Positions 51,948 to 60,617 of a stretch of 64,000 bases of DNA are shown piece after piece. Source of the DNA: Lachnospiraceae bacterium (GTDB lineage Bacteria > Bacillota > Clostridia > Lachnospirales > Lachnospiraceae); assembly GCA_017618195.1 (NCBI GenBank), contig JAFZUW010000026.1, forward strand, positions 1-64,000, in the 5' to 3' direction. The notes under the pieces were generated by a model. The model saw only the letters and a list, made by a program, of their open reading frames with translations, ran no database searches and was not told the DNA's origin. The number at the start of each line of letters is the position of its first letter. The stretch's first letter is position 1. A program made the translations under genes and the position numbers.

Positions 51948-53384
51948 ATGAAAAAGGTTTTATTTGTAGCATCGGAATGTGTTCCGTTTATCAAAACGGG
52001 AGGTTTGGCGGACGTTGTCGGCTCACTGCCGAAGTACATCAACCGCGACGAATTTGACATCCGTGTAATGGTGCCGAAGTATCTTGCCATTCCGCAGAAA
52101 TACCGTGACAAGATGGAGTACGTTACGCACTTCTATGTGGATCTTGCGTGGCGCAGCCAGTATGTCGGCGTGCTGAAGACCGTGCTCGACGGCATCACCT
52201 TTTACTTCATCGACAACGAGTATTACTTCAACGGAGACAAGCCTTACGGCTACATCCATGAGGATATTGAGAAGTTCGCCTTCTTTGATAAGGCGTGCCT
52301 TTCCGCGCTGCCGGCGATCGATTTCAAGCCGGACATCATTCATTGCCACGACTGGCAGACCGGCCTGATCCCGGTTATGCTTCATGACCGTTTCCAGGAT
52401 AACCCGTTCTATCATGGAATCAAGACGATCATGACGATTCACAACCTGAAATTCCAGGGCGTCTGGGACGCGAAGTCCGTTCAGGACATCACGGGACTGT
52501 CTTCGTACTATTTTACTCCCGACAAATTGGAAGCCTACGGCGACGCCAACTATTTAAAGGGCGGCCTCGTTTACGCGGACCGCATCACGACGGTAAGCAA
52601 CACGTACGCCGAGGAGATTAAGACTCCGTTCTACGGCGAAGGCCTCGACGGCCTGATGAACGCGCGGAGCAACTGTCTGTCCGGTATCGTAAACGGTATC
52701 GATTATCAGGAGTACGATCCGGCGACCGATCCGTTCATCGTGCAGAACTATAACGCAATTACTTTCCGGAAGGAAAAGATTAAGAATAAGCGCGCTCTGC
52801 AGAAGGAACTCGGACTGAACAGCGATGACAAGGTATTCATGCTCGGCATCGTATCGCGTCTGACCGACCAGAAGGGTCTCGACCTCGTGGACTGCGTGAT
52901 CGAAGAGATCTGCGCGGAAGATACCCAGTTCGTTATCCTCGGTACCGGCGATCCGAAGTATGAGAACCTGTTCCGCCATTTCGAGTGGAAATACAAGGAC
53001 CGCGTATCCGCCAACATCTACTACAACAACGAGCGTTCGCATAAGATTTATGCTTCCTGCGACGCCTTCCTGATGCCTTCGCTGTTCGAACCCTGCGGAC
53101 TCTCGCAGCTGATGAGCCTCAGGTACGGTACCGTGCCGATCGTTCGTGAGACGGGCGGTCTGAAGGATACGGTAGAGCCTTACAACCAGTATGAAAATTC
53201 CGGCACCGGTTTCGGTTTTCGGAACTACAACGCGCACGAGATGCTCGGTACGATCCGGTACGCGAAGGATGTGTACTATAACCACCGCCGTGAGTGGAAC
53301 AAGATCATCGACCGCGGCATGTCCCGGGACTTCTCGTGGACCAATTCCGCGAAACAATATGAGGAATTGTACCGGTATATGTGA
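51948..53384 (+). CDS. glgA: Glycogen synthase (ADP-glucose type)
   Basis: The protein has 478 residues. It is a GT5 glycosyltransferase with the N-terminal KTGGLADVVGSLPK motif, DIIHCHDWQTGLIP, the GIVNGIDYQEYDP segment, and the C-terminal GIVSRLTDQKGLDL and PSLFEPCGLSQLMSLRYG. It elongates glycogen from ADP-glucose. I chose ATG 51948, preceded by GAGCGAGG; a TTG at 51933 would add five residues. Other glg genes are not in the window. It ends at a 690-bp gap with palindromic repeats. Confidence 0.95.
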   Translation: MKKVLFVASECVPFIKTGGLADVVGSLPKYINRDEFDIRVMVPKYLAIPQKYRDKMEYVTHFYVDLAWRSQYVGVLKTVLDGITFYFIDNEYYFNGDKPYGYIHEDIEKFAFFDKACLSALPAIDFKPDIIHCHDWQTGLIPVMLHDRFQDNPFYHGIKTIMTIHNLKFQGVWDAKSVQDITGLSSYYFTPDKLEAYGDANYLKGGLVYADRITTVSNTYAEEIKTPFYGEGLDGLMNARSNCLSGIVNGIDYQEYDPATDPFIVQNYNAITFRKEKIKNKRALQKELGLNSDDKVFMLGIVSRLTDQKGLDLVDCVIEEICAEDTQFVILGTGDPKYENLFRHFEWKYKDRVSANIYYNNERSHKIYASCDAFLMPSLFEPCGLSQLMSLRYGTVPIVRETGGLKDTVEPYNQYENSGTGFGFRNYNAHEMLGTIRYAKDVYYNHRREWNKIIDRGMSRDFSWTNSAKQYEELYRYM

Positions 53385-53402
53385 GAACCGGTTTTCGGCG
53401 AC

Positions 53403-53477
53403 GCCGCTGCTGTTACCGAAGCAGGGCCGCAATCAAGCTGAATTGATTGCTTACCCTGCTTCGGACAGCGCAGCGGC
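53403..53477 (-). repeat. Palindromic element, copy A
   Basis: Arms of 34 and 35 bases (53403-53436 and 53443-53477) pair nearly throughout. Read on the minus strand, the centre is CAATTCAGCTTG and the flanking stems match copy B. ACA precedes and GTC follows it on the minus strand. Confidence 0.85.
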
Positions 53478-53608
53478 TGTAATCGGAAGACGATAAGACA
53501 TACACTCGCTGCGATTTCCGATAAAGCCCTTCGCGGAATCGTCCCACGATTTGAGCCCCGTGCATGCGCTCCGGGGAAGGGAAGAGAACAGGATTTTAAA
53601 CCAAAGCC

Positions 53609-53697
53609 AGAACCTGCCGGTTATGAGTCGAAATTTAACAAATAAACCGGTCTCTAGTTTGATGGAGATGGGAACATAAACAAGAACCTGCCGGTTA
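53609..53697. repeat. 15-base direct repeats
   Basis: AGAACCTGCCGGTTA occurs at 53609-53623 and 53683-53697, 74 bp apart, with partly similar flanks (a purine-rich AAA-CAA run before, GA-TC after). Confidence 0.75.
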
Positions 53698-53910
53698 GGA
53701 CTCAGGATTCGATGAGCAAATATTATCCTGTGCTTCATGAAGGCGGGAATCCGGGCTTAGACTACTTGTCATAATACTTTATCATATTGGAATTGTTTCC
53801 TGACTGCATGATTTCGGAATCATGACCATGACATCTTTCCTCGGAACGGACGATTTATTATGTCACCTTCGACGGAAAGAACTTCAATTCCCATCGGCTT
53901 TGTCCTCACA

Positions 53911-53986
53911 GCTATCGCGCTGTCCGCAGCAGAGGACGGAGCCAATTCAGCTTGGCGCAGACCTCTGCTGCGGTTACAGCGATAGC
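53911..53986 (+). repeat. Palindromic element, copy B
   Basis: Outer arms 53911-53935 and 53962-53986 and an inner stem 53941-53945/53952-53956 surround the same CAATTCAGCTTG centre as copy A, in the opposite orientation. Differences from copy A fall in paired positions on both arms. ACA precedes and GTC follows it. Confidence 0.85.
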
Positions 53987-54010
53987 GTCAGGAATAACCC
54001 GTAGAAAATG

Positions 54011-54041
54011 CAGCTATGCAGCGATAGCGTCAATGATAACC
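54011..54041 (+). repeat. Internally deleted copy of the palindromic element
   Basis: CAGCTAT (54011-54017) followed by GCAGCGATAGCGTCA and ATAACC has the two ends of copy B and its 3' flank, without the middle. CAGCGATAGCGTCA is shared exactly with 53977-53990, 42 bp upstream. Confidence 0.65.
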
Positions 54042-54071
54042 AGCCAAGAATTATTAAGGAGGTTTCCCCTT

Positions 54072-55535
54072 ATGAAACTATCCGATTTGTGTAACGAATC
54101 CCGAGTCCTGATCCAAGGTGATCCGACGGCGGAAATCAGCGGGATCGCGTATGATACAAGAAAGATTCAGCCCGGTAACCTTTTCGTCTGCATCGTCGGA
54201 ACGGTGGTTGACGGACATGATTTTATCGATAAGGCAATCGAACTCGGCGCGGCGGCAGTCGCGGTCACGAAGGACGTGACGGTGCCGGAGAGTGTTGCGG
54301 TAATTAAGGTGGACGACGACCGTGCGGCGCTCAGCGCAATGAGTACGATCTGGTTCGGTCATCCGGCGGAAAAGCTGATTACGATCGGCATTACCGGAAC
54401 CAAAGGCAAGACGACTACCGCGTTTATGATCCGTGAGATACTCGAGGAAGCCGGCATTCCGTGCGGATTGATCGGCTCGGTGGAAAATATCATCGGTGAC
54501 GAGCATATCCCGGCGTCGCATTCGACGCCCGAATCGTATGTTCTGCAGGAGTATTTATCCCGCATGGCCGCAAAGGGGCTTCGCGCCGTTGTGATGGAAG
54601 TTTCCTCGCAGGGGCTTAAGATGCAGCGCGTCGGAGGCATGACGTTTGATTACGGTCTGTTCACGAACTTCGGGGAAGATCATATCGGAACGGGCGAACA
54701 TGCTGACTTAGCGGAGTATTTTTCCTGTAAGCGGATGCTGTTCGGAATGAGCCGTACCGGCATCTTTAACGGAGACGACAGGCGGGCAGCCGACATGATG
54801 GCGGACCAGCCGTGCAGAAAAGTCGTATTCGGCGCGAAGGAAGGCGCGGATTACCGCCTCAGCGACGTGACTCTGACCAGCCCGGGCGGAAGCCTCGGCG
54901 TTTCCTATACGGTTTCCGGACGCTGCAATATGCGCGTCGACGTGGACATTGCAGGCTCCTTTAACGCTTACAATTCCATTGCCGCGCTGGCGCTCACGAA
55001 GGAAATGGGGATCGCGGACGATGTGATTTTTAAAGTGATGAACCGCATCCACGTAAGAGGCCGTGTGGAGCCCGTAAAGGTTTCCGACACATTTTCCGTA
55101 ATGCTTGATTACGCGCATAACGGAATGGCTCTTGAAAGCCTTCTTAAGACGATTAAGGAGTACCGCCCGGCGCGCATCGTGTGCGTATTCGGGTGCGGCG
55201 GAAACCGGGCGAAGGACCGCCGTTACGAGATGGGCGAGGTGTCTTCGAGAATGGCGGATCTGACCGTCGTAACGACCGACAATCCGCGGTTTGAAGATCC
55301 GAAGGACATTATAGCGGACATCATCACCGGCGTGAAGAAGGCGGACGGAGAGTATGTGACGATTGAAGACCGCAGGGAAGCAATCCGCTACGTGCTCGCA
55401 AACGCAAAGCCCGGCGACTGTATCATCATCGCCGGCAAAGGACATGAAGATTATCAGGAAATCCGCGGCGTCAAATACCATATGGACGACCGTGAGATGA
55501 TCCTTGAGGAAGCGGCAGCCGTCGGACTTTTCTAA
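54072..55535 (+). CDS. murE: UDP-N-acetylmuramoyl-L-alanyl-D-glutamate--2,6-diaminopimelate ligase
   Basis: The protein has 487 residues. It is a Mur ligase with GITGTKGKTTTAFM (ATP), HSTPES, FGCGGNRAKDRR and the substrate motif DNPRFEDP. The DNPR form marks meso-diaminopimelate as the added residue, so the peptidoglycan is of the DAP type. I chose ATG 54072, which follows AAGGAGG; the open frame extends upstream into the repeats, but has no domain sequence there. Other mur genes are elsewhere. priA follows 34 bp downstream. Confidence 0.96.
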   Translation: MKLSDLCNESRVLIQGDPTAEISGIAYDTRKIQPGNLFVCIVGTVVDGHDFIDKAIELGAAAVAVTKDVTVPESVAVIKVDDDRAALSAMSTIWFGHPAEKLITIGITGTKGKTTTAFMIREILEEAGIPCGLIGSVENIIGDEHIPASHSTPESYVLQEYLSRMAAKGLRAVVMEVSSQGLKMQRVGGMTFDYGLFTNFGEDHIGTGEHADLAEYFSCKRMLFGMSRTGIFNGDDRRAADMMADQPCRKVVFGAKEGADYRLSDVTLTSPGGSLGVSYTVSGRCNMRVDVDIAGSFNAYNSIAALALTKEMGIADDVIFKVMNRIHVRGRVEPVKVSDTFSVMLDYAHNGMALESLLKTIKEYRPARIVCVFGCGGNRAKDRRYEMGEVSSRMADLTVVTTDNPRFEDPKDIIADIITGVKKADGEYVTIEDRREAIRYVLANAKPGDCIIIAGKGHEDYQEIRGVKYHMDDREMILEEAAAVGLF

Positions 55536-55569
55536 ACGGGAGCCGCATATATACGGAGGATTGATACGG

Positions 55570-57744
55570 ATGCAGTACGCGGATGTTATTGTTGATATTT
55601 CGACAACCGCACTGGACAGGACCTTTCAATACCGCATACCCGATGAACTTGAGGGGACGGTTACGGTCGGTTCTCCGGTGCTGATTCCGTTCGGTTCATC
55701 CGACAAGCTACGAAAAGGTTATATCGTCGGAATCGGAGACGAGCTGAAATTCCCCGTTGAGCGGATCAAGAACATCGTAGGACCCGCGGAAAAGGACCTT
55801 TCGATCGAAGATACGATGATGGGAATCGCATACTGGATGCGGGAGCAGTACGGCGGAACGCTTTATGACGCTCTTCGGACCGTGCTTCCGGTCCGCAAAA
55901 AGGTGCAGAAACAGCCGAAGCGGATCATCCGTCGCAAAGTAAGCGAAGAGGATATCCGAAAGGCTTATCAGGAAGCAACCGCAAAGAAGCATAAGGCAAA
56001 GGCAAGGCTCTTGGAGCCGCTCTGCACGCAGGATTTTATTCCGTATGAGATTGCTTCCGGAAAGATGAACGTCGCAAAGGCAACGATCGACTTTTACGTC
56101 GGAGCGGGTCTTTTGGAAGTGGCGGTTACGGCAGGGGATTATTACCCCGGAGACGGGCTGAAGGTCGGGCTCAACGAAGAGCAGCAAAAAGCCGCCGAAG
56201 CTGTTATCACAAGACGCGGAGAGGGAAGGCCGTTTCTGCTGTTCGGAATTACCGGAAGCGGCAAGACCGAAGTGTATATCCGCATTATCGAGCAGGTGCT
56301 GAGCGAAGGAAAGCAGGCAATCGTCCTGATACCCGAAATCGCATTGACATATCAGACGCTTTTACGGTTCTACCGTTGCTTCGGAGACCGGGTCGGCTAT
56401 GTGCATTCGAAGATGGCGCTTTCGGACCGGTATCTGCAGTGTGAAAAAGCCAAAAACGGCGAAATATCGGTTATGATCGGACCGCGGTCCGCTTTGTTTA
56501 CGCCGTTTCAGAATCTCGGGCTCATCGTGATCGATGAAGAGCAGGAACTTTCGTACCACAGCGAAACGACGCCCAAGTATTATTCGGACGAGGTTGCGAT
56601 CAAGCGCACCCGCGACTGCGGGGCGGCTTTGGTCCTCGGTTCGGCGACGCCTTCCGTGAAGAGCTTCCGGCGTGCGGAAAGCGGCGCTTACATCCTTTTA
56701 GAGCTCACAAAACGGGCTAAGGAAGGAGCACAGCTCCCGACGGCCGAAATCGTCGACATGCGCGAGGAACTGACAAGCGGAAACCGGAGCGTATTCAGCC
56801 GGAGCCTCAGGCAGGCGATTACCGAATGCCTCAGTAAGAAACAGCAGGCAATGCTCTTTTTAAACCGAAGGGGCTTCTCCGGATTTCTTTCGTGCAGAAG
56901 CTGCGGAGAGGTCGTCAAATGCCCGCATTGCGACGTTTCGATGACGGTTCACCGAAGCGGCAATCTGCAGTGCCATTACTGCGGACATACGGCGCCGATG
57001 CCGAAACAATGTCCGGCATGCGGATCAAAATACATAGCTGCATTCGGAACCGGAACACAGAAGATCGAAGAACTGGTTAAGAAGGAATTTCCCGATGCCC
57101 GCGTCATGCGGATGGATGCGGACACGACCAAAGGCAAAGACGGATACGAAACAATCCTGGGCGCATTTGCCGAAGGAAAAGCGGACATCCTGGTCGGTAC
57201 GCAGATGATTGTGAAGGGTCACGATTTCGGCAATGTGACGCTTGTGGGCGTGCTTGCGGCGGACCTTTCGCTCGGCGTTTCGGAATATTCGGCGGCAGAG
57301 AGGACATTTCATCTGCTCGCGCAGGCTGCGGGAAGAGCCGGAAGAGACCGGTTCCCGGGGAAGGTCGTTATCCAGACATACCGTCCGGACCATTACGCTT
57401 TGACGGCGGCCGCGGCGCAGGATTACCGGCTGTTTTACGAGCAGGAGATCCGATACCGCAAACTGGCGCAATACCCGCCGTGCGCAAGCATGTTAAGGGT
57501 ATTGGGACTCGGCAAGGACGAGGCGGCGCTTAACGAAGCGATGAAGACGCTTGCGGAAATTGTCCGCACAAAGGGCGTTACGGTGCTCGGTCCGGCAGCG
57601 GACGGCATGCGTTACGCGATGGACATATTCCGTGTGATCTTATACATAAAGGCGGGAAGCAAAGATGCTTTGATCGCCGTACGGGACCGGCTTGAGAGGG
57701 AGGTTCCCGAAGGAATTACGCTGCAATTTGAATTCAGTGAATAA
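55570..57744 (+). CDS. priA: Primosomal replication protein N' (PriA helicase)
   Basis: The protein has 724 residues. An N-terminal DNA-binding domain (YRIPDEL, VGSPVLIPFG) is followed by helicase core motifs: Walker A FGITGSGKTEVY, Walker B VIDEEQELSYHSE, and GSATPS. A zinc domain with paired cysteines (CRSCGEVVKCPHC, CHYCGH, CPACGS) is present, then motif VI in QAAGRAGRD. The Walker B reads DEEQ where DEEH is usual. It restarts stalled replication forks. I chose ATG 55570, with GGAGG upstream. def follows 58 bp downstream. Confidence 0.95.
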   Translation: MQYADVIVDISTTALDRTFQYRIPDELEGTVTVGSPVLIPFGSSDKLRKGYIVGIGDELKFPVERIKNIVGPAEKDLSIEDTMMGIAYWMREQYGGTLYDALRTVLPVRKKVQKQPKRIIRRKVSEEDIRKAYQEATAKKHKAKARLLEPLCTQDFIPYEIASGKMNVAKATIDFYVGAGLLEVAVTAGDYYPGDGLKVGLNEEQQKAAEAVITRRGEGRPFLLFGITGSGKTEVYIRIIEQVLSEGKQAIVLIPEIALTYQTLLRFYRCFGDRVGYVHSKMALSDRYLQCEKAKNGEISVMIGPRSALFTPFQNLGLIVIDEEQELSYHSETTPKYYSDEVAIKRTRDCGAALVLGSATPSVKSFRRAESGAYILLELTKRAKEGAQLPTAEIVDMREELTSGNRSVFSRSLRQAITECLSKKQQAMLFLNRRGFSGFLSCRSCGEVVKCPHCDVSMTVHRSGNLQCHYCGHTAPMPKQCPACGSKYIAAFGTGTQKIEELVKKEFPDARVMRMDADTTKGKDGYETILGAFAEGKADILVGTQMIVKGHDFGNVTLVGVLAADLSLGVSEYSAAERTFHLLAQAAGRAGRDRFPGKVVIQTYRPDHYALTAAAAQDYRLFYEQEIRYRKLAQYPPCASMLRVLGLGKDEAALNEAMKTLAEIVRTKGVTVLGPAADGMRYAMDIFRVILYIKAGSKDALIAVRDRLEREVPEGITLQFEFSE

Positions 57745-57802
57745 AGAGAGTCCGCGCCGGGCAGAAAGCCCGCACGGAACCATGGGGCAAGGAGGCAGGA
57801 AC

Positions 57803-58312
57803 ATGGCATTACGAAAGATTCGGACACAGGGAGACAGAGTTCTCGAAAAGGTTTGCAAGCCGGTAACGGAGATGAACGGACGTACGCTTGAGCTGATCGA
57901 CGATATGCTTGAAACGATGTATCAGGCGGACGGAGTCGGGCTCGCCGCACCGCAGGTTGGAATTTTGAAACGGATTTTCGTAATCGACGTTTCACCCGAA
58001 GGAAACCAGCCTCTTGTTTTTATCAATCCGGAGATTTTGGAATCTTCCGGAGAGCAGACCGGATATGAAGGCTGCCTCAGCGTTCCCGGAAAGAGCGGTG
58101 TCGTTACAAGACCGAATCACGTCAAATGCCGTTATCAGGACCGCGACATGAAGTGGCAGGAAATCGAAGGAGACGAGCTGCTCGCAAGAGCGATTCTTCA
58201 CGAGAACGACCACCTGAACGGTCATCTGTACGTATCGCTTGTGGAAGGCAGGCTTTACGACAATTCCGAGCTGGAACAGATTGAAGATGAGGAAGCATCC
58301 TCCAAGGAGTGA
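57803..58312 (+). CDS. def: Peptide deformylase
   Basis: The protein has 169 residues and contains all three motifs: GVGLAAPQVG, EGCLSVPG (metal Cys) and HENDHLNG (metal histidines and catalytic Glu). It removes the formyl group from nascent proteins. I chose ATG 57803, preceded by AAGGAGG; the longer frame from 57692 overlaps priA. The C-terminus is an acidic tail. fmt starts 3 bp after the stop, so formylation and deformylation genes are adjacent. Confidence 0.97.
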   Translation: MALRKIRTQGDRVLEKVCKPVTEMNGRTLELIDDMLETMYQADGVGLAAPQVGILKRIFVIDVSPEGNQPLVFINPEILESSGEQTGYEGCLSVPGKSGVVTRPNHVKCRYQDRDMKWQEIEGDELLARAILHENDHLNGHLYVSLVEGRLYDNSELEQIEDEEASSKE

Positions 58313-58314
58313 AT

Positions 58315-59238
58315 ATGATCCGTATCGTTTATATGGGAACCCCCGATATTGCGGCCGTAATACTGAAGAGGCTGATCGGGGAACCGTACAAAATCGTGCT
58401 TGCCGTTACGCAGCCCGACCGGCCGAAGGGAAGAGGCAAGGAACTTGCGAAATCGCCGGTGAAGCTTGTGGCAGAGGAAGCCGGAATTCCGGTATTCCAG
58501 CCGTTAAAGCTGCGTGATCCGGAAGCCGTAAAGGCGGTTGCGAAGGCAAAGCCGGACATGATCGTTGTTGCGGCATTCGGACAGATCCTTCCGAAAGCGG
58601 TTCTTGATCTGCCGAAATACGGCTGCATCAACGTCCATGCATCGCTGCTTCCCGCGTACCGCGGCGCGGCGCCGATCCAGTGGTCAATCATCGACGGACA
58701 GCGGGAGACCGGCATTACCATCATGAAGATGGATGAAGGGCTCGATACCGGCGATATCCTGCTGCAAAAGAGCATTGCGATTTCTCCTGAGGAAACGGGC
58801 GGTTCGCTGCATGACCGGCTGGCGGAGCTCGGTGCGGATGCGCTTGTTGAAGCAATCCCCGGAGTGATCGACGGCAGCCTGAAGCCGGTTCCGCAGGGAG
58901 AAATGACGACTCCTTATGCGAAACAGCTGACAAAGGAAATGGGACGCCTCGATTTCACGAAATCCGCGGAAGAGCTTGCTCGTACCGTGCGCGGTCTGGA
59001 TCCGTGGCCCGGTACGTATACCGATCTCGACGGTAAGCTTTTGAAGATTTGGAAGGCGGAGCCGGTGATCCTTCAGAATACCGGAATGGCGCCCGGAACG
59101 ATCACCGATATTACGAAGAAATCCTTTACTTATGTGACCGCAGTCGGCGGACTCCGCATTACGGAGCTGCAGCCCGAAGGAAAGCGGCGCATGACGACCG
59201 AGGAGTTCCTCAGGGGGTATCATTTTCCGGAGCGATAA
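58315..59238 (+). CDS. fmt: Methionyl-tRNA formyltransferase
   Basis: The protein has 307 residues. The N-terminal Rossmann domain carries GTPDIAAVIL, the catalytic region INVHASLLPAYRGAAPIQW and DTGDILL; a C-terminal OB-like domain follows. It formylates Met-tRNA(fMet). ATG 58315 has AAGGAG ending six bases upstream. rsmB starts 11 bp after the stop. Confidence 0.97.
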   Translation: MIRIVYMGTPDIAAVILKRLIGEPYKIVLAVTQPDRPKGRGKELAKSPVKLVAEEAGIPVFQPLKLRDPEAVKAVAKAKPDMIVVAAFGQILPKAVLDLPKYGCINVHASLLPAYRGAAPIQWSIIDGQRETGITIMKMDEGLDTGDILLQKSIAISPEETGGSLHDRLAELGADALVEAIPGVIDGSLKPVPQGEMTTPYAKQLTKEMGRLDFTKSAEELARTVRGLDPWPGTYTDLDGKLLKIWKAEPVILQNTGMAPGTITDITKKSFTYVTAVGGLRITELQPEGKRRMTTEEFLRGYHFPER

Positions 59239-59249
59239 GGAGATAACGG

Positions 59250-60617
59250 ATGAACGCACGCGAATTTGCGCTGAAAATGCTCCTTAAGATCAACGAAGAG
59301 CAGGTGCTGAGCCACGAGGCATTAAAAGCGCTTGATCAAAGCGGGCTCGAGCCGAGGGACCGGTCGCTTGCGACCAAGCTTGTTCACGGGACGCTTGAGC
59401 GGCAGCTGACAATCGATTGGATCCTTGTAAAGAAGACCGGAAAGCCTGTTTCGAAGATGAAACCGTGTGTTCGGAACATACTCCGGATGGGAGTTTACCA
59501 GCTGCTGTTTCTTTCGCAGATTCCCGCTTCGGCGGTCTGCAACGAGTCGGTGAAGCTCACGAAGAAGAACGGCTATGCGGGACTTTCGGGATTCGTAAAC
59601 GGCGTTCTCAGAGGCCTCAGCAGAGACATTGAGGCAGCCGGTTCGCAGGAAGAGGCACTCGCAACGTTTGCGAAAGAGTATCCGGAAAAGGAGAGGTTCT
59701 GCTTCCTTTATTCGGTGCCGGAGGAACTGGCGGATTATTACCGGACGAATTACCCCGGTGAGGCGGAAGAGATGTTCCGCGCATTCCTTTCGGAAAGCGG
59801 CGTTTCGATCCGGTGGAACAAGAGCCGCGGAAGTCTCGATGAGCTGAAGGCGGTGCTTCAAAAGGAAGACATCCCGTTTCGGGACGGGCTTCTGCCGAAT
59901 ACGTTAAGACTTATGAAAAGCGGCAGCCCTGCGGGAAGCGAAGCGTTCCGAAAAGGCCTGTTCAGCATACAGGATGAGAGCTCCGCGCTTGCGGGCAACC
60001 TGACTCCTTTGAAAAAAGGGATGAAGGTGCTTGATCTGTGCGCGGCGCCCGGCGGCAAGACCGTTCACGCAGCGGACGAGCTGACGGCTCTCGGCGGCGG
60101 AAGCGTAACCGCAAGGGACCTTTCCGCGGAGAAGACCGAACGAATCCGCGAACATGCCGACCGCGTCGGCCTCAGTAACGTGACATGCGAAAAACGTGAT
60201 GCGCTTCAATATGAAGAGGCATTAAAGGAAGCTTACGACATTGTCCTTGCGGACCTGCCGTGCTCGGGTCTCGGGGTGATCTCGCGTAAGCCCGACGTCA
60301 AATGGAAGACGTCCCTTGCCGATGCCGCAAGCCTCGCATCCGTTCAGCGTGATATTCTAAAAAATGCGGTTCGTTATGTAAAGAAGGGCGGATACCTTTG
60401 TTATTCGACCTGTACGATCACGAAAGAAGAGAACGATCGGAACTGCGATTTTATCGAATCGCTCGGGCTGGTTCCGTATGACGTGACCGAAGCGGTTCCG
60501 GAAGTGTTTCGGAAGCGTTATCAAAACGGCAGACTCCAGTTGTTCCCGCAGGACGGGACCGACGGATTTTTCATAGCAGTATTTCGAAAGAAAGACGATG
60601 CAGATGGACAGAATTGA
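59250..60617 (+). CDS. rsmB: 16S rRNA (cytosine-967 C5)-methyltransferase
   Basis: The protein has 455 residues: an N-terminal NusB-like domain (LLFLSQIPASAVCNESVKL) and a SAM-dependent methyltransferase domain with DLCAAPGGKTVHAA, the DLPCSGLGVISRKPD catalytic region and YSTCTIT, which holds the second Cys. The ATG at 59250 follows ATAAGGAGA. rlmN overlaps its end by 20 bp. Confidence 0.95.
   Translation: MNAREFALKMLLKINEEQVLSHEALKALDQSGLEPRDRSLATKLVHGTLERQLTIDWILVKKTGKPVSKMKPCVRNILRMGVYQLLFLSQIPASAVCNESVKLTKKNGYAGLSGFVNGVLRGLSRDIEAAGSQEEALATFAKEYPEKERFCFLYSVPEELADYYRTNYPGEAEEMFRAFLSESGVSIRWNKSRGSLDELKAVLQKEDIPFRDGLLPNTLRLMKSGSPAGSEAFRKGLFSIQDESSALAGNLTPLKKGMKVLDLCAAPGGKTVHAADELTALGGGSVTARDLSAEKTERIREHADRVGLSNVTCEKRDALQYEEALKEAYDIVLADLPCSGLGVISRKPDVKWKTSLADAASLASVQRDILKNAVRYVKKGGYLCYSTCTITKEENDRNCDFIESLGLVPYDVTEAVPEVFRKRYQNGRLQLFPQDGTDGFFIAVFRKKDDADGQN

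Larger units (their letters stand above)
53385..54071. other. Gene-free gap between glgA and murE with several repeats
   Basis: No credible gene lies in this 687-bp gap. It holds two related palindromic elements (53403-53477 and 53911-53986), a shortened copy (54011-54032), a pair of 15-base direct repeats (53609-53623 and 53683-53697) and small hairpins at 53556-53576 and 53807-53824. The composition is more AT-rich in the middle than in the flanking genes. I cannot see a clear murE promoter. The region may be a landing site for small non-coding elements or may encode a structured RNA. Confidence 0.65.

Noticed and set aside
53451-53738. 95-codon open frame on the minus strand in the glgA-murE gap
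   Set aside because: No ribosome site, no domain; its end is formed by palindromic copy A and its middle by a direct repeat.
53822-54004. 60-codon open frame on the plus strand before murE
   Set aside because: It is made mostly of palindromic copy B and lacks a ribosome site.
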